Part shown: positions 8,712 to 17,259 of the stretch, in pieces
Layout of the letters: the number at the start of each line of letters is the position of its first letter
How positions within the stretch are numbered: position 1 is the stretch's first letter
NCBI GenBank assembly: GCA_013361095.1
Contig: JAATWA010000005.1
Span: forward strand, 91,856 to 155,855
DNA length: 64,000 nt
Direction of reading: 5' to 3'
Source: Pseudanabaena biceps
Lineage (GTDB): Bacteria > Cyanobacteriota > Cyanobacteriia > Pseudanabaenales > Pseudanabaenaceae
Notes under the pieces: generated by a model
What the model was told of the DNA's origin: nothing
Database searches by the model: none
What the model saw: only the letters and a program-made list of their open reading frames with translations
Position numbers and translations under genes: made by a program

Positions 8712-9119
8712 ATGAAAACTCAATCATTAATCGAGATCGCAACCGAAGCGATCGTAACAATCAGCCTCATCGCATTACTGGGATTATTGACTGCACTAAC
8801 CTATGCCCTACTTTCGTTTCTAGGGAATGAACCCACCGATCAATCCCTTCTAACTTCTCAGGGGCAAATACCTGAAGCCACAGTCAGGAATCTAACAGCC
8901 ACGAACCCATTGCTACCAGATGCAACAGAAGCTTTGCCATCGGCAAAAGTAGCACCAAACCTGAAAGCTGAAGCAAAGACTGAAATTATTGCCGAAGTCG
9001 CTACCAAGCCACTCACGAAAATGACAGTCCAAGAACTAAGACCTTTAGCAAAAGAGCGTAAAATTCCTAACTGGCGAAAACTGAAGAAGAAAGAATTGAT
9101 CTTCTACCTAACCGCCTAG
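8712..9119 (+). CDS. Single-span membrane protein with C-terminal Rho_N/SAP-like domain
   Basis: 135 residues. A hydrophobic segment at about residues 14-37 (TISLIALLGLLTALTYALLS) would anchor it in the membrane. A variable linker follows. The last 35 residues (LTKMTVQELRPLAKERKIPNWRKLKKKELI) resemble the small Rho N-terminal/SAP helix-extended-helix fold that binds nucleic acid. AGGAAA precedes the ATG. Its stop codon TAG is made from the TA target of the following IS630 plus the first IS base; the same TAG would also exist without the IS. Confidence 0.6.
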   Translation: MKTQSLIEIATEAIVTISLIALLGLLTALTYALLSFLGNEPTDQSLLTSQGQIPEATVRNLTATNPLLPDATEALPSAKVAPNLKAEAKTEIIAEVATKPLTKMTVQELRPLAKERKIPNWRKLKKKELIFYLTA

Positions 9120-10412
9120 TACAAGGCGGCTAAAGTGAAGAAACATACTTTTAGACGGCTAAAGCCTTACCTTTATAAGTCCATTTAAAAGGCTTAGCCA
9201 TAGTACGGTTGAAGTAGTCAATAAATAAGATAATGCGAGACTTCAAATCGGCTTGAGAGATAAAGTTACCGCGTCTGAGTAACTTACGCATCAAGATTCC
9301 AAACCAAATCTCAATCTGATTAAGCCAAGAACAATGCTTGGGAGTAAAATAAAAAACAATACGATGATTTTTATCGGTTAAGAAATCAGTCCTTGTCTGC
9401 ATGGACTTGAGGATGCCGCACTTACCTTTGACACCTAAATCAATCTCCAATCTTTCGACTTGTGCAACATAGCGAACGAGGGATTCCGATTGATGAGTGT
9501 TGAGACAATCCATAACTAAATGCCATTTGTTAGCATCAGGATTAGTGGCTATAGTTTGTTGGACATGAGTAAGATAGGCAACTTCAGTACGTGTATCGCC
9601 CACAGAAGCCTTGATGACTAAACCCGTGGCGACATCAAAACTGGCGATTAAGGTTTGAGTACCATGTCGAATATATTCAAACTCGCGACGGTGAATCTTA
9701 CTAGGTTCTAAGGGCTTATCAGGATATTTGCGCTCAAGGGCTTGGATACCCGTCATTTCATCAAGACTAATAGTTTGTTCACCTAAGGCAGCTCGCTCTA
9801 TTGCATTTAAGTAATTGTCAGTAATGGCTGTTACTTTTTGTTCAAACAATGGGTCAGGCGCTGGATTCAGTCAGTAACCTGATTGATGCGGTTTGATATC
9901 TGCTTCGGCAAGTAAGCGTCCAACGTGCCTCGGTGATATCGTGGTCACAATCCCGCGTTGAATCATTTCATCGGCGAGTTCGCGACTTGTCCATTGGCTG
10001 ATTGGGCGACCACTCTCCTCTGGACTTTCACAGGCGATTGCAAATAAGTGCATGATTTGCTCAAGCTCGAATGTCGGTGGTGTACCCGAACGCTCGGCAT
10101 CTTTCAAACAATCCAACACGCCTATGTCTTTTTCCCGTCCCCACACCCATCGGTCTCGCCACAATCGGGCACTTTTGCGGCTGATATCTAATTCCCGCGC
10201 TATCATTGCTTGACTGTATCCTTGAGAGGCTAAAACAACAATCTTTGCTCGTTGGGCTATTTGCTGCGGTGTACTGTGTCGATTGATTATCTGTTCCAAT
10301 TCTTCTTGTTCCAACTCTTCTAAATGCAATGCTTTTGCAGATCCCGTAAACACTAATTTTTGACCGTTATTTCATTTCTTCTTATAGTATCTTCACTTTA
10401 GCCGCCTTGTAC
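9119..10412 (-). mobile_element. IS630-family element, 1,294 bp
   Basis: Terminal inverted repeats of at least 22 bp (GTACAAGGCGGCTAAAGTGA at the left end) are flanked by a TA duplication at 9117-9118 and 10413-10414, the IS630/Tc1 hallmark. It carries one transposase frame interrupted by a TGA. The insertion separates the Rho_N-like gene from a truncated stress-protein gene. Confidence 0.9.
9151..10353 (-). pseudogene. IS630-family transposase with in-frame TGA
   Basis: One frame encodes about 400 residues. The N-terminal part (10353-9871) has helix-turn-helix blocks (GYSQAMIARELDISRKSARLW). The C-terminal part (9849-9151) has the DDE domain: SLDEMTGIQ, LVMDCLNTHQ, and FTPKHCSWLNQIEIWF. They are separated only by TGA at 9868-9870, in the context HQSGY-stop-LNPAP, where relatives have Trp (TGG to TGA). 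The element is probably inactive unless the stop is read through. Confidence 0.85.
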
Positions 10413-10617
10413 TAGTGTGATCGCGGGCAAACTGTTTCTGAGACTGCACGACTGGCTCTAGTAAACCTCCAATAGTTGGGTCTGTTGAATTAAGATGCTC
10501 GACAACTACTGAAACTTTGTTCATTGGAAATTTAGTCTCTCTGAGTTGCGCGATCGCTGACTCAACACTTGGGCGATCGGGAAATATACCGATCGCATTT
10601 TTATGTTTTAACGCCAT
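10393..10617 (-). pseudogene. General stress protein-like gene, C-terminus lost at the IS630 end
   Basis: Starting at the ATG at 10617 (AAGGAAA eight bases upstream), the product begins MALKHKNAIGIFPDRPSVESA and continues with LRETKFPMNKVSVVVEH. This resembles the N-terminal YflT-like domain of cyanobacterial stress proteins. After about 70 residues it enters the IS630 repeat and ends on an IS-encoded TGA. Even with the IS removed the frame would run into an unrelated gene, so the truncation is older than the IS. A longer frame beginning at 10665 exists but lacks a ribosome-binding site. Confidence 0.55.
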
Positions 10618-10671
10618 TCTAAATTTCCTTAATTTAAATTGGTTTACAGCGCTTTGTACTGACATGAACTC

Positions 10672-10722
10672 CAGAGAAAAGTTTAAAAGTGCCGCAAAGT
10701 AGCACTTTTAAACTTTTCTCTG
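10672..10722. terminator. 21-bp perfect stem hairpin
   Basis: CAGAGAAAAGTTTAAAAGTGC at 10672-10692 pairs perfectly with 10702-10722 around a nine-base loop. It lies directly after the minus-strand gene ending at 10734 and before the next minus-strand start, so it probably terminates that transcript. Confidence 0.6.
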
Positions 10723-10733
10723 AACTTAAATTC

Positions 10734-11036
10734 TCAATGCGTGGTAATATCCCATCCAGTTAGTTCGTCAATCGAGAAAATTTGACCTACAGTAATCGCT
10801 TGTGTTCCTTTCTCTCTCATATGCTCAACCTGCTCATTTCCGCGATCGTTTACCTCAGTAATTCTAAAAACTACTTTATCGGCATTTTCGATTACTACTC
10901 CTTCAAAAGAGATGTTGGTGGTCAATTTCCCAATGGGATCGGGATGATCGGGAGATTGAGGGAATTCAGATCCTTTACTGATCCTGCCAACAATTTTCCC
11001 ATCTAACTCAAATTTGTTTTGTGTACTGCTTGTCAT
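10734..11036 (-). CDS. Uncharacterised small protein, stress block
   Basis: 100 residues. It is polar and probably beta-rich, with LDGKIVGRISKGSEFP, a Pro/Asp-rich turn (SPDHPDPIG) and NISFEGVVIENADKVVFRI. There is no signal peptide or membrane segment. GGAA lies a few bases before the ATG. A long hairpin follows the stop. The neighbours on the same strand are stress-related, so a stress role is possible, but I do not recognise the family. Confidence 0.55.
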   Translation of the reverse strand: MTSSTQNKFELDGKIVGRISKGSEFPQSPDHPDPIGKLTTNISFEGVVIENADKVVFRITEVNDRGNEQVEHMREKGTQAITVGQIFSIDELTGWDITTH

Positions 11037-11068
11037 GGTTTTTCCGAAGTTTATATAAAGATAAGAAT

Positions 11069-11218
11069 TTAGATACTTCTGCCTACAAATAGGTTGTAGA
11101 CAATCCCAATCACAGCTAAAACCAAGAGAATGTGGATTAACCCACCACCAATGTTAATAGAGAATCCTAATATCCAGAGGATAATAAGAACACCAATACC
11201 AGCCCAGATTAGATTCAT
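11069..11218 (-). CDS. Small membrane protein, Lmo0937/DUF5670-like
   Basis: 49 residues from the ATG at 11218, with AAAAGGAGATC before it, a strong ribosome-binding site. The peptide has two hydrophobic spans (IWAGIGVLIILWILGFSI and LIHILLVLAVIGIVYNLF) joined by NIGGG, the layout of the Lmo0937/DUF5670 family of stress-associated small membrane proteins. The function of that family is not established. It lies in a run of minus-strand stress genes. Confidence 0.75.
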   Translation of the reverse strand: MNLIWAGIGVLIILWILGFSINIGGGLIHILLVLAVIGIVYNLFVGRSI

Positions 11219-11279
11219 AACGATCTCCTTTTATATTTAAGATTAAGTAATTTACAAATGGACAGAGATAGCTCTCGAT

Positions 11280-11570
11280 CTATAGAGCGTCAATTTTTTT
11301 AGCTAGCTCAATATCTAGATTGCTAATTCCATCTACATCATGGGTAGTTAGATCGATTACTACGCGATTGTAGACATTAAAAAATTCAGGGTGATGTTCC
11401 ATCTTATCGGCAGCAAATGCGACCTTAGTCATAAAGGTAAAAGCGGCAACAAAGCTATCAAACTTGAAAGCTCGATTTAACTTTCCATCAACGACTTTCT
11501 ACTCAGGTAGTTTTGCGATCGCAGTTGTAATCTCTTTGTCTGTCAATTTTGCTTTAGGCCTCAAAAACAC
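11280..11570 (-). pseudogene. Pterin-4a-carbinolamine dehydratase with in-frame TAG
   Basis: The minus strand reads LTDKEITTAIAKLPE-stop-KVVDGKL, then FKFDSFVAAFTFMTKVA, KMEHHPEFFNVYNRVVIDL and THDVDGIS to a TAG at 11280-11282. This is a pterin carbinolamine dehydratase with the active-site EHHPE and H-rich motifs. TAG at 11499-11501 sits where the family has Trp (LPGW), so one TGG to TAG change explains the break. The likely start is the GTG at 11570, or the TTG two codons later. The enzyme recycles tetrahydropterin cofactors. Confidence 0.85.
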
Positions 11571-11659
11571 TTAGGGAATCAGTTGATAGAGCTACTGTGA
11601 CATGCGATCGATTGATTTTCTGAATGAATTGATTGAATAAGATACAAACCTTCATCCAA

Positions 11660-11704
11660 AGGAATCAGGCTTGGCGGTGCTTCGAGCCGCCAAGCCTGAT
11701 TCCT
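11660..11704. terminator. 18-bp perfect stem hairpin after the curA-like gene
   Basis: AGGAATCAGGCTTGGCGG at 11660-11677 pairs perfectly with 11687-11704 around a nine-base loop. The downstream arm overlaps the stop codon of the minus-strand oxidoreductase gene ending at 11703. It is a probable terminator for that gene. Confidence 0.6.
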
Positions 11705-12707
11705 AATCTAACTTCACTACCATCTTGCCAATATTTTTGCCTGAAAAGAGTCCGATGAATGCGCTTACCGCTTGCTCAATGCCTACCACTACGGTTTCTT
11801 TGTTCTTCAGTTTGCCATCTCGGAAATAGCTACCCACTTCTTGTTCAAATTTTTCCTGACGATCAAGGAAGTCACTGACAATTAGCCCTTTCATGGTCAA
11901 TCGCTTAGTAGTCATGTTAAAGAGATTAGATGGTCCTACCTGTGGACTTTCTTCGTTGTAGCTAGAAATGCCACCACAAGCGATGATCCTGCCATGGATG
12001 CGTAACGTGGAGAGGGCAGCTTCCAAAGTTTCACCTCCGACATTATCGAAATAGACATCAATGCCATCGGGAACTTCACGGCTTAATTGTTCGAGGATCG
12101 GAGCGGTTTTATAATTCAATGCTAGATCATAGCCACATTCTTCCTGTAAAAATTTGACCTTTTCCTCAGAGCCTGCTGCTCCAACCACCCGACATCCACG
12201 CAATTTGGCAAGTTGTCCAGCCACACTGCCCACTGCGCCTGCTGCTCCCGAAATGAAAATCACGTCACCAGCTTTGACTTCTACTAAATTCAATCCAGCC
12301 CAAGCGGTCATACCCGTCATACCCAGTGCGCCAAGATAAACTGAAAGGGGTTGAATGTCTGGACTGACCAGATGCAACGCTTTCGGTGCAGCGATAAAGT
12401 ATTCTCGCCAGCCAAAACTGGAAACAACGACATCTCCCTGCTTAAATTCCTTAGCGCGAGACTCGATCACTTCTCCGACTGCGCCGCCATCGAGGGGTTT
12501 GCCTAGCGCGAATGGCGGAACATAGGATTTCCTGTCGCTCATGCGACCACGCATATAGGGATCGACTGACATATAAAGATTACGAACCAGCACTTGTTGA
12601 TCTTGAAGTGGTTCTAATTTAGTTTGCGCGATCGCAAAGTTCGCTGCGGTTGGCATCCCGTTAGGACGAGAAACTAATTGAATTTCGCGGCTCATGATAT
12701 CTGTCAT
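11703..12707 (-). CDS. Zinc-independent NADP-dependent oxidoreductase (CurA/prostaglandin reductase-like)
   Basis: 334 residues, full length for this MDR subfamily. The N-terminus has NLYMSVDPYMRGRM and KPLDGGAVGEVIES. The Rossmann domain has VFISGAAGAVGSVAGQLAKLRG near residue 150 and DVYFDNVGGETLEAAL. There are no structural zinc cysteines. Relatives reduce enones or alkenals with NADPH in the cytoplasm and help detoxify reactive carbonyls. It fits the neighbouring alcohol dehydrogenase and DJ-1-type genes in a redox/carbonyl-stress block. Relatives start with the SREIQLVSRP segment; MTDIMS may be a short native extension. Confidence 0.85.
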   Translation of the reverse strand: MTDIMSREIQLVSRPNGMPTAANFAIAQTKLEPLQDQQVLVRNLYMSVDPYMRGRMSDRKSYVPPFALGKPLDGGAVGEVIESRAKEFKQGDVVVSSFGWREYFIAAPKALHLVSPDIQPLSVYLGALGMTGMTAWAGLNLVEVKAGDVIFISGAAGAVGSVAGQLAKLRGCRVVGAAGSEEKVKFLQEECGYDLALNYKTAPILEQLSREVPDGIDVYFDNVGGETLEAALSTLRIHGRIIACGGISSYNEESPQVGPSNLFNMTTKRLTMKGLIVSDFLDRQEKFEQEVGSYFRDGKLKNKETVVVGIEQAVSAFIGLFSGKNIGKMVVKLD

Positions 12708-12767
12708 AATTTTTTCCTAATGATTCGTTTAAGCAAGGTTTACAGAGCTTTGCGCTCAAACCCGAAC

Positions 12768-12818
12768 CAAGAATAAATTTGAAAGCGTTGCGAAGCAACG
12801 CTTTCAAATTTATTCTTG
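12768..12818. terminator. 24-bp perfect stem with GCGAAGC apex
   Basis: CAAGAATAAATTTGAAAGCG and four more bases (12768-12791) pair perfectly with 12795-12818 around a three-base GAA loop. The arm overlaps the last codons of the minus-strand DUF6335 gene. The apex is GCGAAGC, shared with hairpins at 23783 and 63497 and with the 93-bp MITEs. Confidence 0.65.
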
Positions 12819-13103
12819 TGGTTCGTTTGATTGGAAATGGCTATGATGTTCATCAGCCGATGCGGGATCTAGTTCCCAGCGATCGCGATCGCGCTTTTGG
12901 AGCATTTCTTCAGTAGCAAGGGGTGTGTCATCATCTACTTCAATCCCTACTGCTTTCGCCATTTCTTCCATGTCATTTTGATTGGGAACTGCGGTGCTAC
13001 CGCCAACGGCTTCATCACCATTTACTTCTGCTCGATAGGAATCATTCTCAGCGTCATCTGCTGAATCTGCACCAGTTAATGAATGCGATTGTGGGTTTGT
13101 CAT
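12810..13103 (-). CDS. DUF6335-family protein
   Basis: 97 residues from the ATG at 13103, with AAAGAGAA just upstream; a longer frame from 13142 is less likely. The C-terminal half has the family pattern AKAVGIEVDDDTPLATEEML, followed by RDRDRWELDPASADEH. The protein is very acidic and lacks membrane segments. The family is widespread in cyanobacteria and has no known function. It sits between two oxidoreductase genes on the same strand. Confidence 0.75.
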   Translation of the reverse strand: MTNPQSHSLTGADSADDAENDSYRAEVNGDEAVGGSTAVPNQNDMEEMAKAVGIEVDDDTPLATEEMLQKRDRDRWELDPASADEHHSHFQSNEPQE

Positions 13104-13177
13104 ATATTTTCTCTTTGAATTTAAGTATTTATTTATTTGCAATTAAGAATAAAGCTTCAACCTGAACTAAAGATGGT

Positions 13178-14230
13178 TTATGCAGCCTGTTTTAATGAAG
13201 CCATATCAATCACGAAGCGATATTTCACGTCGCTTTTGACGAGGCGATCGTAGGCTTCATTGATGTTTTGGATAGGGATAAGTTCAATATCGGAAGTAAC
13301 GTTATGCTTACCGCAGAAATCCAACATCTCTTGGGTTTCCTTAATGCCGCCAATCAGAGAACCGCTGAGACTGCGCCGACCGAAAATCAGGCTACCTACC
13401 GAAAGCAAAAGCGGCTCGGGTGGAACTCCGACTTGAGTGAGGTTGCCGTCCCGTTTCAATAGCAGGAGGTAAGCGTTGATATCATGCTTTGCAGACACGG
13501 TATCGAGAATGAAGTGGAAACTATTTAGATGTTTCTGCATCTCGTCTTCATTTTTAGAATTGACGACTTCATCTGCGCCGAGCCGTAGCGCATCTTCAAC
13601 TTTGCTCGGTGAGGTAGTGAAAACCACGACATGTGCACCGAGAGCTTTCGCCAATTTCACCCCCATATGTCCTAGCCCACCGAGTCCAACAACGCCTACT
13701 TTCTGACCCTTGCTTACATTGTGATAGCGTAAGGGCGAATAAGTCGTAATCCCAGCGCACAGCAATGGAGCAGTTGCCGCAAGATCCAAATTCTCTGGAA
13801 TTTTTAGTACAAATTCTTTGTTCACAACAATGCTCTCGGAGTATCCACCGTAGGTGATTCCGCCAGTATGTTTGTCGGGGGAGTTGTAAGTAAAAATCGT
13901 ACCTTTCTCGCAGAACTGCTCTAGGTTGTCCTTACAGTTAGCACAGGTACGGCAGGAATCGACCATACAACCTACCCCAACTTTATCGCCTTCCTTAAAC
14001 TTGTTGACATCTTTGCCAACTTTTATGACTCGACCGACGATTTCGTGACCAGGAACGCAAGGGTAGGTGGCACTACCCCATTCGCTGCGAACGGTGTGCA
14101 AATCGGAGTGACACACGCCGCAATATAGAATTTCGATCTGCACATCATGCTCCCCAAGATCGCGACGTTCAAAGCTAAAGGGCGCAAGGGGAGTTGTGGC
14201 ATTTTGGGCAGCGTAGGCATTCGTTTTCAT
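13178..14230 (-). CDS. Zn-dependent NAD(P) alcohol dehydrogenase, YahK/CAD type (copy 1)
   Basis: 350 residues, full length. Catalytic zinc ligands are in CGVCHSDLHT and PGHEIVG. The structural zinc site is in DSCRTCANCKDNLEQFC. The cofactor loop is VGLGGLGHMGVKLAKALG. Relatives reduce a wide range of aldehydes with NADPH. It lies downstream of the DJ-1/PfpI gene at 14337 on the same strand, and the two-gene unit is repeated almost identically and inverted at 56534-58391. Confidence 0.9.
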   Translation of the reverse strand: MKTNAYAAQNATTPLAPFSFERRDLGEHDVQIEILYCGVCHSDLHTVRSEWGSATYPCVPGHEIVGRVIKVGKDVNKFKEGDKVGVGCMVDSCRTCANCKDNLEQFCEKGTIFTYNSPDKHTGGITYGGYSESIVVNKEFVLKIPENLDLAATAPLLCAGITTYSPLRYHNVSKGQKVGVVGLGGLGHMGVKLAKALGAHVVVFTTSPSKVEDALRLGADEVVNSKNEDEMQKHLNSFHFILDTVSAKHDINAYLLLLKRDGNLTQVGVPPEPLLLSVGSLIFGRRSLSGSLIGGIKETQEMLDFCGKHNVTSDIELIPIQNINEAYDRLVKSDVKYRFVIDMASLKQAA

Positions 14231-14336
14231 CGTTTTTTTTCCTAATAATTTGTTTGGATAAACTTACTTAAATACTTTGACTAAAGCTGCAAACTGAACT
14301 CACGGTTTCCGCTACTGGACACTAAAAAAGCTAATT

Positions 14337-15029
14337 CTAGGTACTAGCAAGCAGACTGAGCTGTTCCAGCAGTTCCTTCGCGGCTGGCGCAGAAGATGCG
14401 GGATTTTGCCCAGTAATTAGTAGTCCATCTTTAACAACATGGGGCTGCCAGTCAGCCACTTTTGAATAATTCCCACCATTCGTTCGGAGCATGTCTTCGA
14501 CTAGAAACGGAACAATTTCGGTTAAGCCGGCTGCTTGCTCCTCGGTATTGGTAAAGCCTGTGACTGCCTTACCTTGGACGATGGGAGAGCCGTCGAGACC
14601 CTTAACATGACGGAGTACGCCGGGAGCATGACAAACAAGGGCGACTGGTTTACCTGCGGCTAGCATGAACTCGATAAGATCGATGGAGGATTTGTCTTCA
14701 ACTAAGTCCCAGAGAGGACCATGACCGCCAGGGTAAAATACAGCATCGAAATCGCCAGCGGCAACCTCGCTTAATTTAAGTGTGTGTGCGAGCGCGGATT
14801 GGGTTGCGGAATCTGCCTTGAAGCGTTGCGTGTCTTTAGTCTGGGAATCTGGGGTATCGCTCTTAGGATCGAGTGGCGGCTGACCACCAAGCGGTGATAC
14901 TAGGGTAACGCTCGCACCTGTGTCTTTAAACGTGTAGTAGGGGGCGGCGAATTCTTCAAGCCAGAAACCAGTTTTTTTGCCCGTATTACCAAGCCTATCG
15001 TGCGAGGTTAGTACCATTAATATTTTCAT
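14337..15029 (-). CDS. DJ-1/PfpI (type 1 glutamine amidotransferase-like) protein, copy 1
   Basis: 230 residues. The nucleophile elbow is ALVCHAPGVL (Cys with following His), and PGGHGPLWDL supplies the Hsp31-like active-site region. The N-terminus KILMVLTSHDRLGNTGKKTG is typical of Hsp31/HchA-like members, which act on methylglyoxal or as glyoxalase III/chaperones. The ribosome-binding site GGAGTC precedes the ATG. It is paired with the alcohol dehydrogenase gene downstream. A copy with very few changes lies at 56534. Confidence 0.87.
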   Translation of the reverse strand: MKILMVLTSHDRLGNTGKKTGFWLEEFAAPYYTFKDTGASVTLVSPLGGQPPLDPKSDTPDSQTKDTQRFKADSATQSALAHTLKLSEVAAGDFDAVFYPGGHGPLWDLVEDKSSIDLIEFMLAAGKPVALVCHAPGVLRHVKGLDGSPIVQGKAVTGFTNTEEQAAGLTEIVPFLVEDMLRTNGGNYSKVADWQPHVVKDGLLITGQNPASSAPAAKELLEQLSLLAST

Positions 15030-15122
15030 TTTGACTCCTGCGATTTTTTATCATATTTAGTCTCTTAGCTCTTTGATTTCTTGGAGAAGTTGGGGAGCTA
15101 GATCGAGTGTCTAGACGACGCT

Positions 15123-15610
15123 CTATTCCGCCGTTTTACCATCGAAATGTTCGTTGTCGGCTTGCGCGTCAGCGCGAGTATGATGAACAACGCCATCACG
15201 ATGATTCCGCGGTGAATAGATTGTATAGAGACTCATCTGGGTACTGCTGGTATTGATGATATTACTCCCTTCCCAGTGAAAAATTAGACGTGGCGGCGCT
15301 TCGCGCCGCCACGCTAGTTCTGGGTTTTTAATGTCTATTTTGATAGTGGGAAGGGAGTATGCTTCGTTCCTGCGGGAATAACGATCGCCAAACCAGCGTA
15401 GATTAGTATCCGAACGCCATCCAGCACCGCTTCACCCGTGCCCTCTTCCACCCGAAAGAATTGGTCGAGCTTGTGGACTTCCGCCCCAATCTCTTCCCCA
15501 GGTTTTAATGCCATCACTACAAGTTGGCAATGCTTGGCGGTATAAAGCACCTGGCGAAAATCATGATTCTTGATTGCGATCTTCTCGATATTTTGCAAAT
15601 AACCTTTCAT
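15123..15610 (-). pseudogene. Cupin-domain protein split by a 93-bp MITE
   Basis: The ATG at 15610 follows AGGAG at good spacing. The product reads MKGYLQNIEKIAIKNHDFRQ, then VVMALKPGEEIGAEVHKLDQFF and IPAGTKH, where the MITE (15265-15357) is inserted at a TA. Removing it restores NIINTSSTQMSLYTIYSP and HRDGVVHHTRADAQADNEHF to a TAG at 15123-15125, giving 130 residues. The cupin metal-binding His/Glu positions (EIGAEVH, GTKH) are visible. With the MITE the frame ends early after GTKHTPFPLSK. Confidence 0.85.
15265..15357. mobile_element. 93-bp MITE, copy 1
   Basis: Terminal inverted repeats CTCCCTTCCCA/TGGGAAGGGAG are flanked by a TA duplication (15263-15264, 15358-15359). The centre holds a GC-rich hairpin with a TTC/GAA apex. 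A second copy of identical length is at 38983-39075. TA targeting suggests mobilisation by an IS630/Tc1-type transposase. Confidence 0.85.
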
Positions 15611-15775
15611 GAAAGCTCCTGCGCTTACTTTTTCCCTTGAGCTTCGACCAACTTTTTTGTTGCTCTCTTCCACGATTCCCATTTCATCGATTACTCCTGC
15701 TACGATTCCTAGATGGTCTAGGTTCGATACTTGCATCTCTGTATTAATATTTGTTTCCTCGCTTTCCTCTTTCAC
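15611..15775 (-). pseudogene. IS1634-type transposase 5' fragment (DUF4277)
   Basis: About 55 codons read MQVSNLDHLGIVAGVIDEMG and end in REKVSAG, the N-terminal DUF4277 block of IS1634-family transposases. It runs in the same frame directly into the cupin gene, so a fused protein could be made from the ATG at 15775. The cupin has its own ribosome-binding site, so the fusion is probably accidental. Confidence 0.7.
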
Positions 15776-16037
15776 TCTGGATTTCGTTAATTATTTTACC
15801 CTTCCTTTACGAGCGGAATGTGGGATCAAGTAATCCGTTTTCATATTGAGCAATCCGCGAACTTAAGGCATTATTCTGACAGCCACTTGTTTTATTTTCT
15901 GAATGAGTTGGTTGAGTACGATATAAAACGCAATCGGAAATCGATAAATTATGCTCAAGCAACTTGATATCTCTGATAATCATCTTGTACCAAGCCTACA
16001 AATGGCAGGAACTATTTTAGACTGGTAGACAATACCT

Positions 16038-16979
16038 CTAATCAAACCTCTCCGACGCCTTCAGAAAAGCTCGTTTCGCAGCAATCTTATTCTTACGATT
16101 GGTATAACGCCTAAAACTCCTGACATCCCGATGCCGCGTTAACTCCATCGCCAAAGAAGGATCTAGCTCATACTTCACAATCAAATTCGTGGCAAACGTA
16201 TGTCTGCCACGATGCGAATGCAAATCAATCCCCGTCTTCTCAGCCAAATCATCCATCACATGACGAATCCCCCAATAGGTCAATCGCTTACCCTGACTCC
16301 GATTAGAACAAGATACAAACAAAGGACTATCAGGCAACAACTCGACCTCTTTCTCCCTCCGCCAACCCAAATAAGCATCCAAATCCTGAATACCCAACTT
16401 CGTCAAAGGCACTTCCCCCTTACTATCCCATTTCGCCTCTTTGATTACCAATTCCCCATTCACATAATCCTCAACATTCAGACGACAAACCTCCTCCGCT
16501 CTCAATCCATGCAACAAAATCGAAAACAAAGCTCGATCGCGCAACATCACTTTACTTAACGCGATCGCCTCATAAATACGCAACACCTCCTCATCTTCCA
16601 AATCCTTTGCCACAGGATCTGGCAATCGCTCCTGCTGAATGCCAATCGTCGGATCAGCTGTTACATATTCTGATAGCAACATCCAACGATAAAACGATTT
16701 CAAAGTCCGCAATACCCGATTTACTGAACTAAGCGCCAATTCACGCTCTTTCAGTAAAAAAGTTTTAAACTGCGTCACTTTGCGGCGACTTACATCCACC
16801 CAAGCCAGATCGCACCAATCCATAAATGCCCGCAAATCCGCTTGATAAGCCTTACGACTTTTAGGCTGTAAAGACCTCGATGCTAAAAATTCATCAACCC
16901 TTGCTTGACGTAAATCTGTGGTAGCGATCGCTTTGGGCGATTCACTGTAAACAACTAAAATCGGCTCTGGAATCAACAT
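16038..16979 (-). CDS. Tyrosine recombinase (XerC/D-like integrase)
   Basis: 313 residues. An N-terminal SAM-like core-binding domain (RQARVDEFLASRSLQPKSRK) precedes the catalytic domain. Catalytic residues visible are Arg in LLHGLRAEEVC, HSHRGRHTFATNL (His-x-x-Arg) and the nucleophile Tyr in RRYTNR. It lacks the features of phage integrases with an added arm-binding domain. It could resolve plasmid multimers or move an element; no attachment site was recognised. It lies close to a possible plasmid backbone. Confidence 0.88.
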   Translation of the reverse strand: MLIPEPILVVYSESPKAIATTDLRQARVDEFLASRSLQPKSRKAYQADLRAFMDWCDLAWVDVSRRKVTQFKTFLLKERELALSSVNRVLRTLKSFYRWMLLSEYVTADPTIGIQQERLPDPVAKDLEDEEVLRIYEAIALSKVMLRDRALFSILLHGLRAEEVCRLNVEDYVNGELVIKEAKWDSKGEVPLTKLGIQDLDAYLGWRREKEVELLPDSPLFVSCSNRSQGKRLTYWGIRHVMDDLAEKTGIDLHSHRGRHTFATNLIVKYELDPSLAMELTRHRDVRSFRRYTNRKNKIAAKRAFLKASERFD

Positions 16980-17259
16980 ATATATCAGTCTATATTGAAT
17001 TAACTTCTATCTCCGAATCACGATAATCTCTCGCTCTGTTGGACTGATGACATTCTCAATCGTGGTGCGATCATAATATCGGCAACCCAGAACGGCGCTC
17101 AAATATCACCAACTGTCATTCTAAACTCAACCCATAGCCGAGAATCTACATCATACAAAATTATACGGATTGTTGTCATACCCGATCAAGGTAGAGTATA
17201 GCTATAATGGGCAAGAAAGATTTAGCCAAAAAAATGCAAACCACTAAACTAGTAGAGTA

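Noticed and set aside
10517..10702. 61-codon plus-strand frame over the stress-protein fragment
   Set aside because: Antisense to the better supported minus-strand frame with a strong ribosome-binding site.
12154..12339. Plus-strand frame inside the CurA-like gene
   Set aside because: Mirror of an alanine-rich coding stretch; no start signal.
15113..15262. Independent gene between the DJ-1 gene and the MITE
   Set aside because: It is the 3' end of the cupin gene, restored when the MITE is removed.
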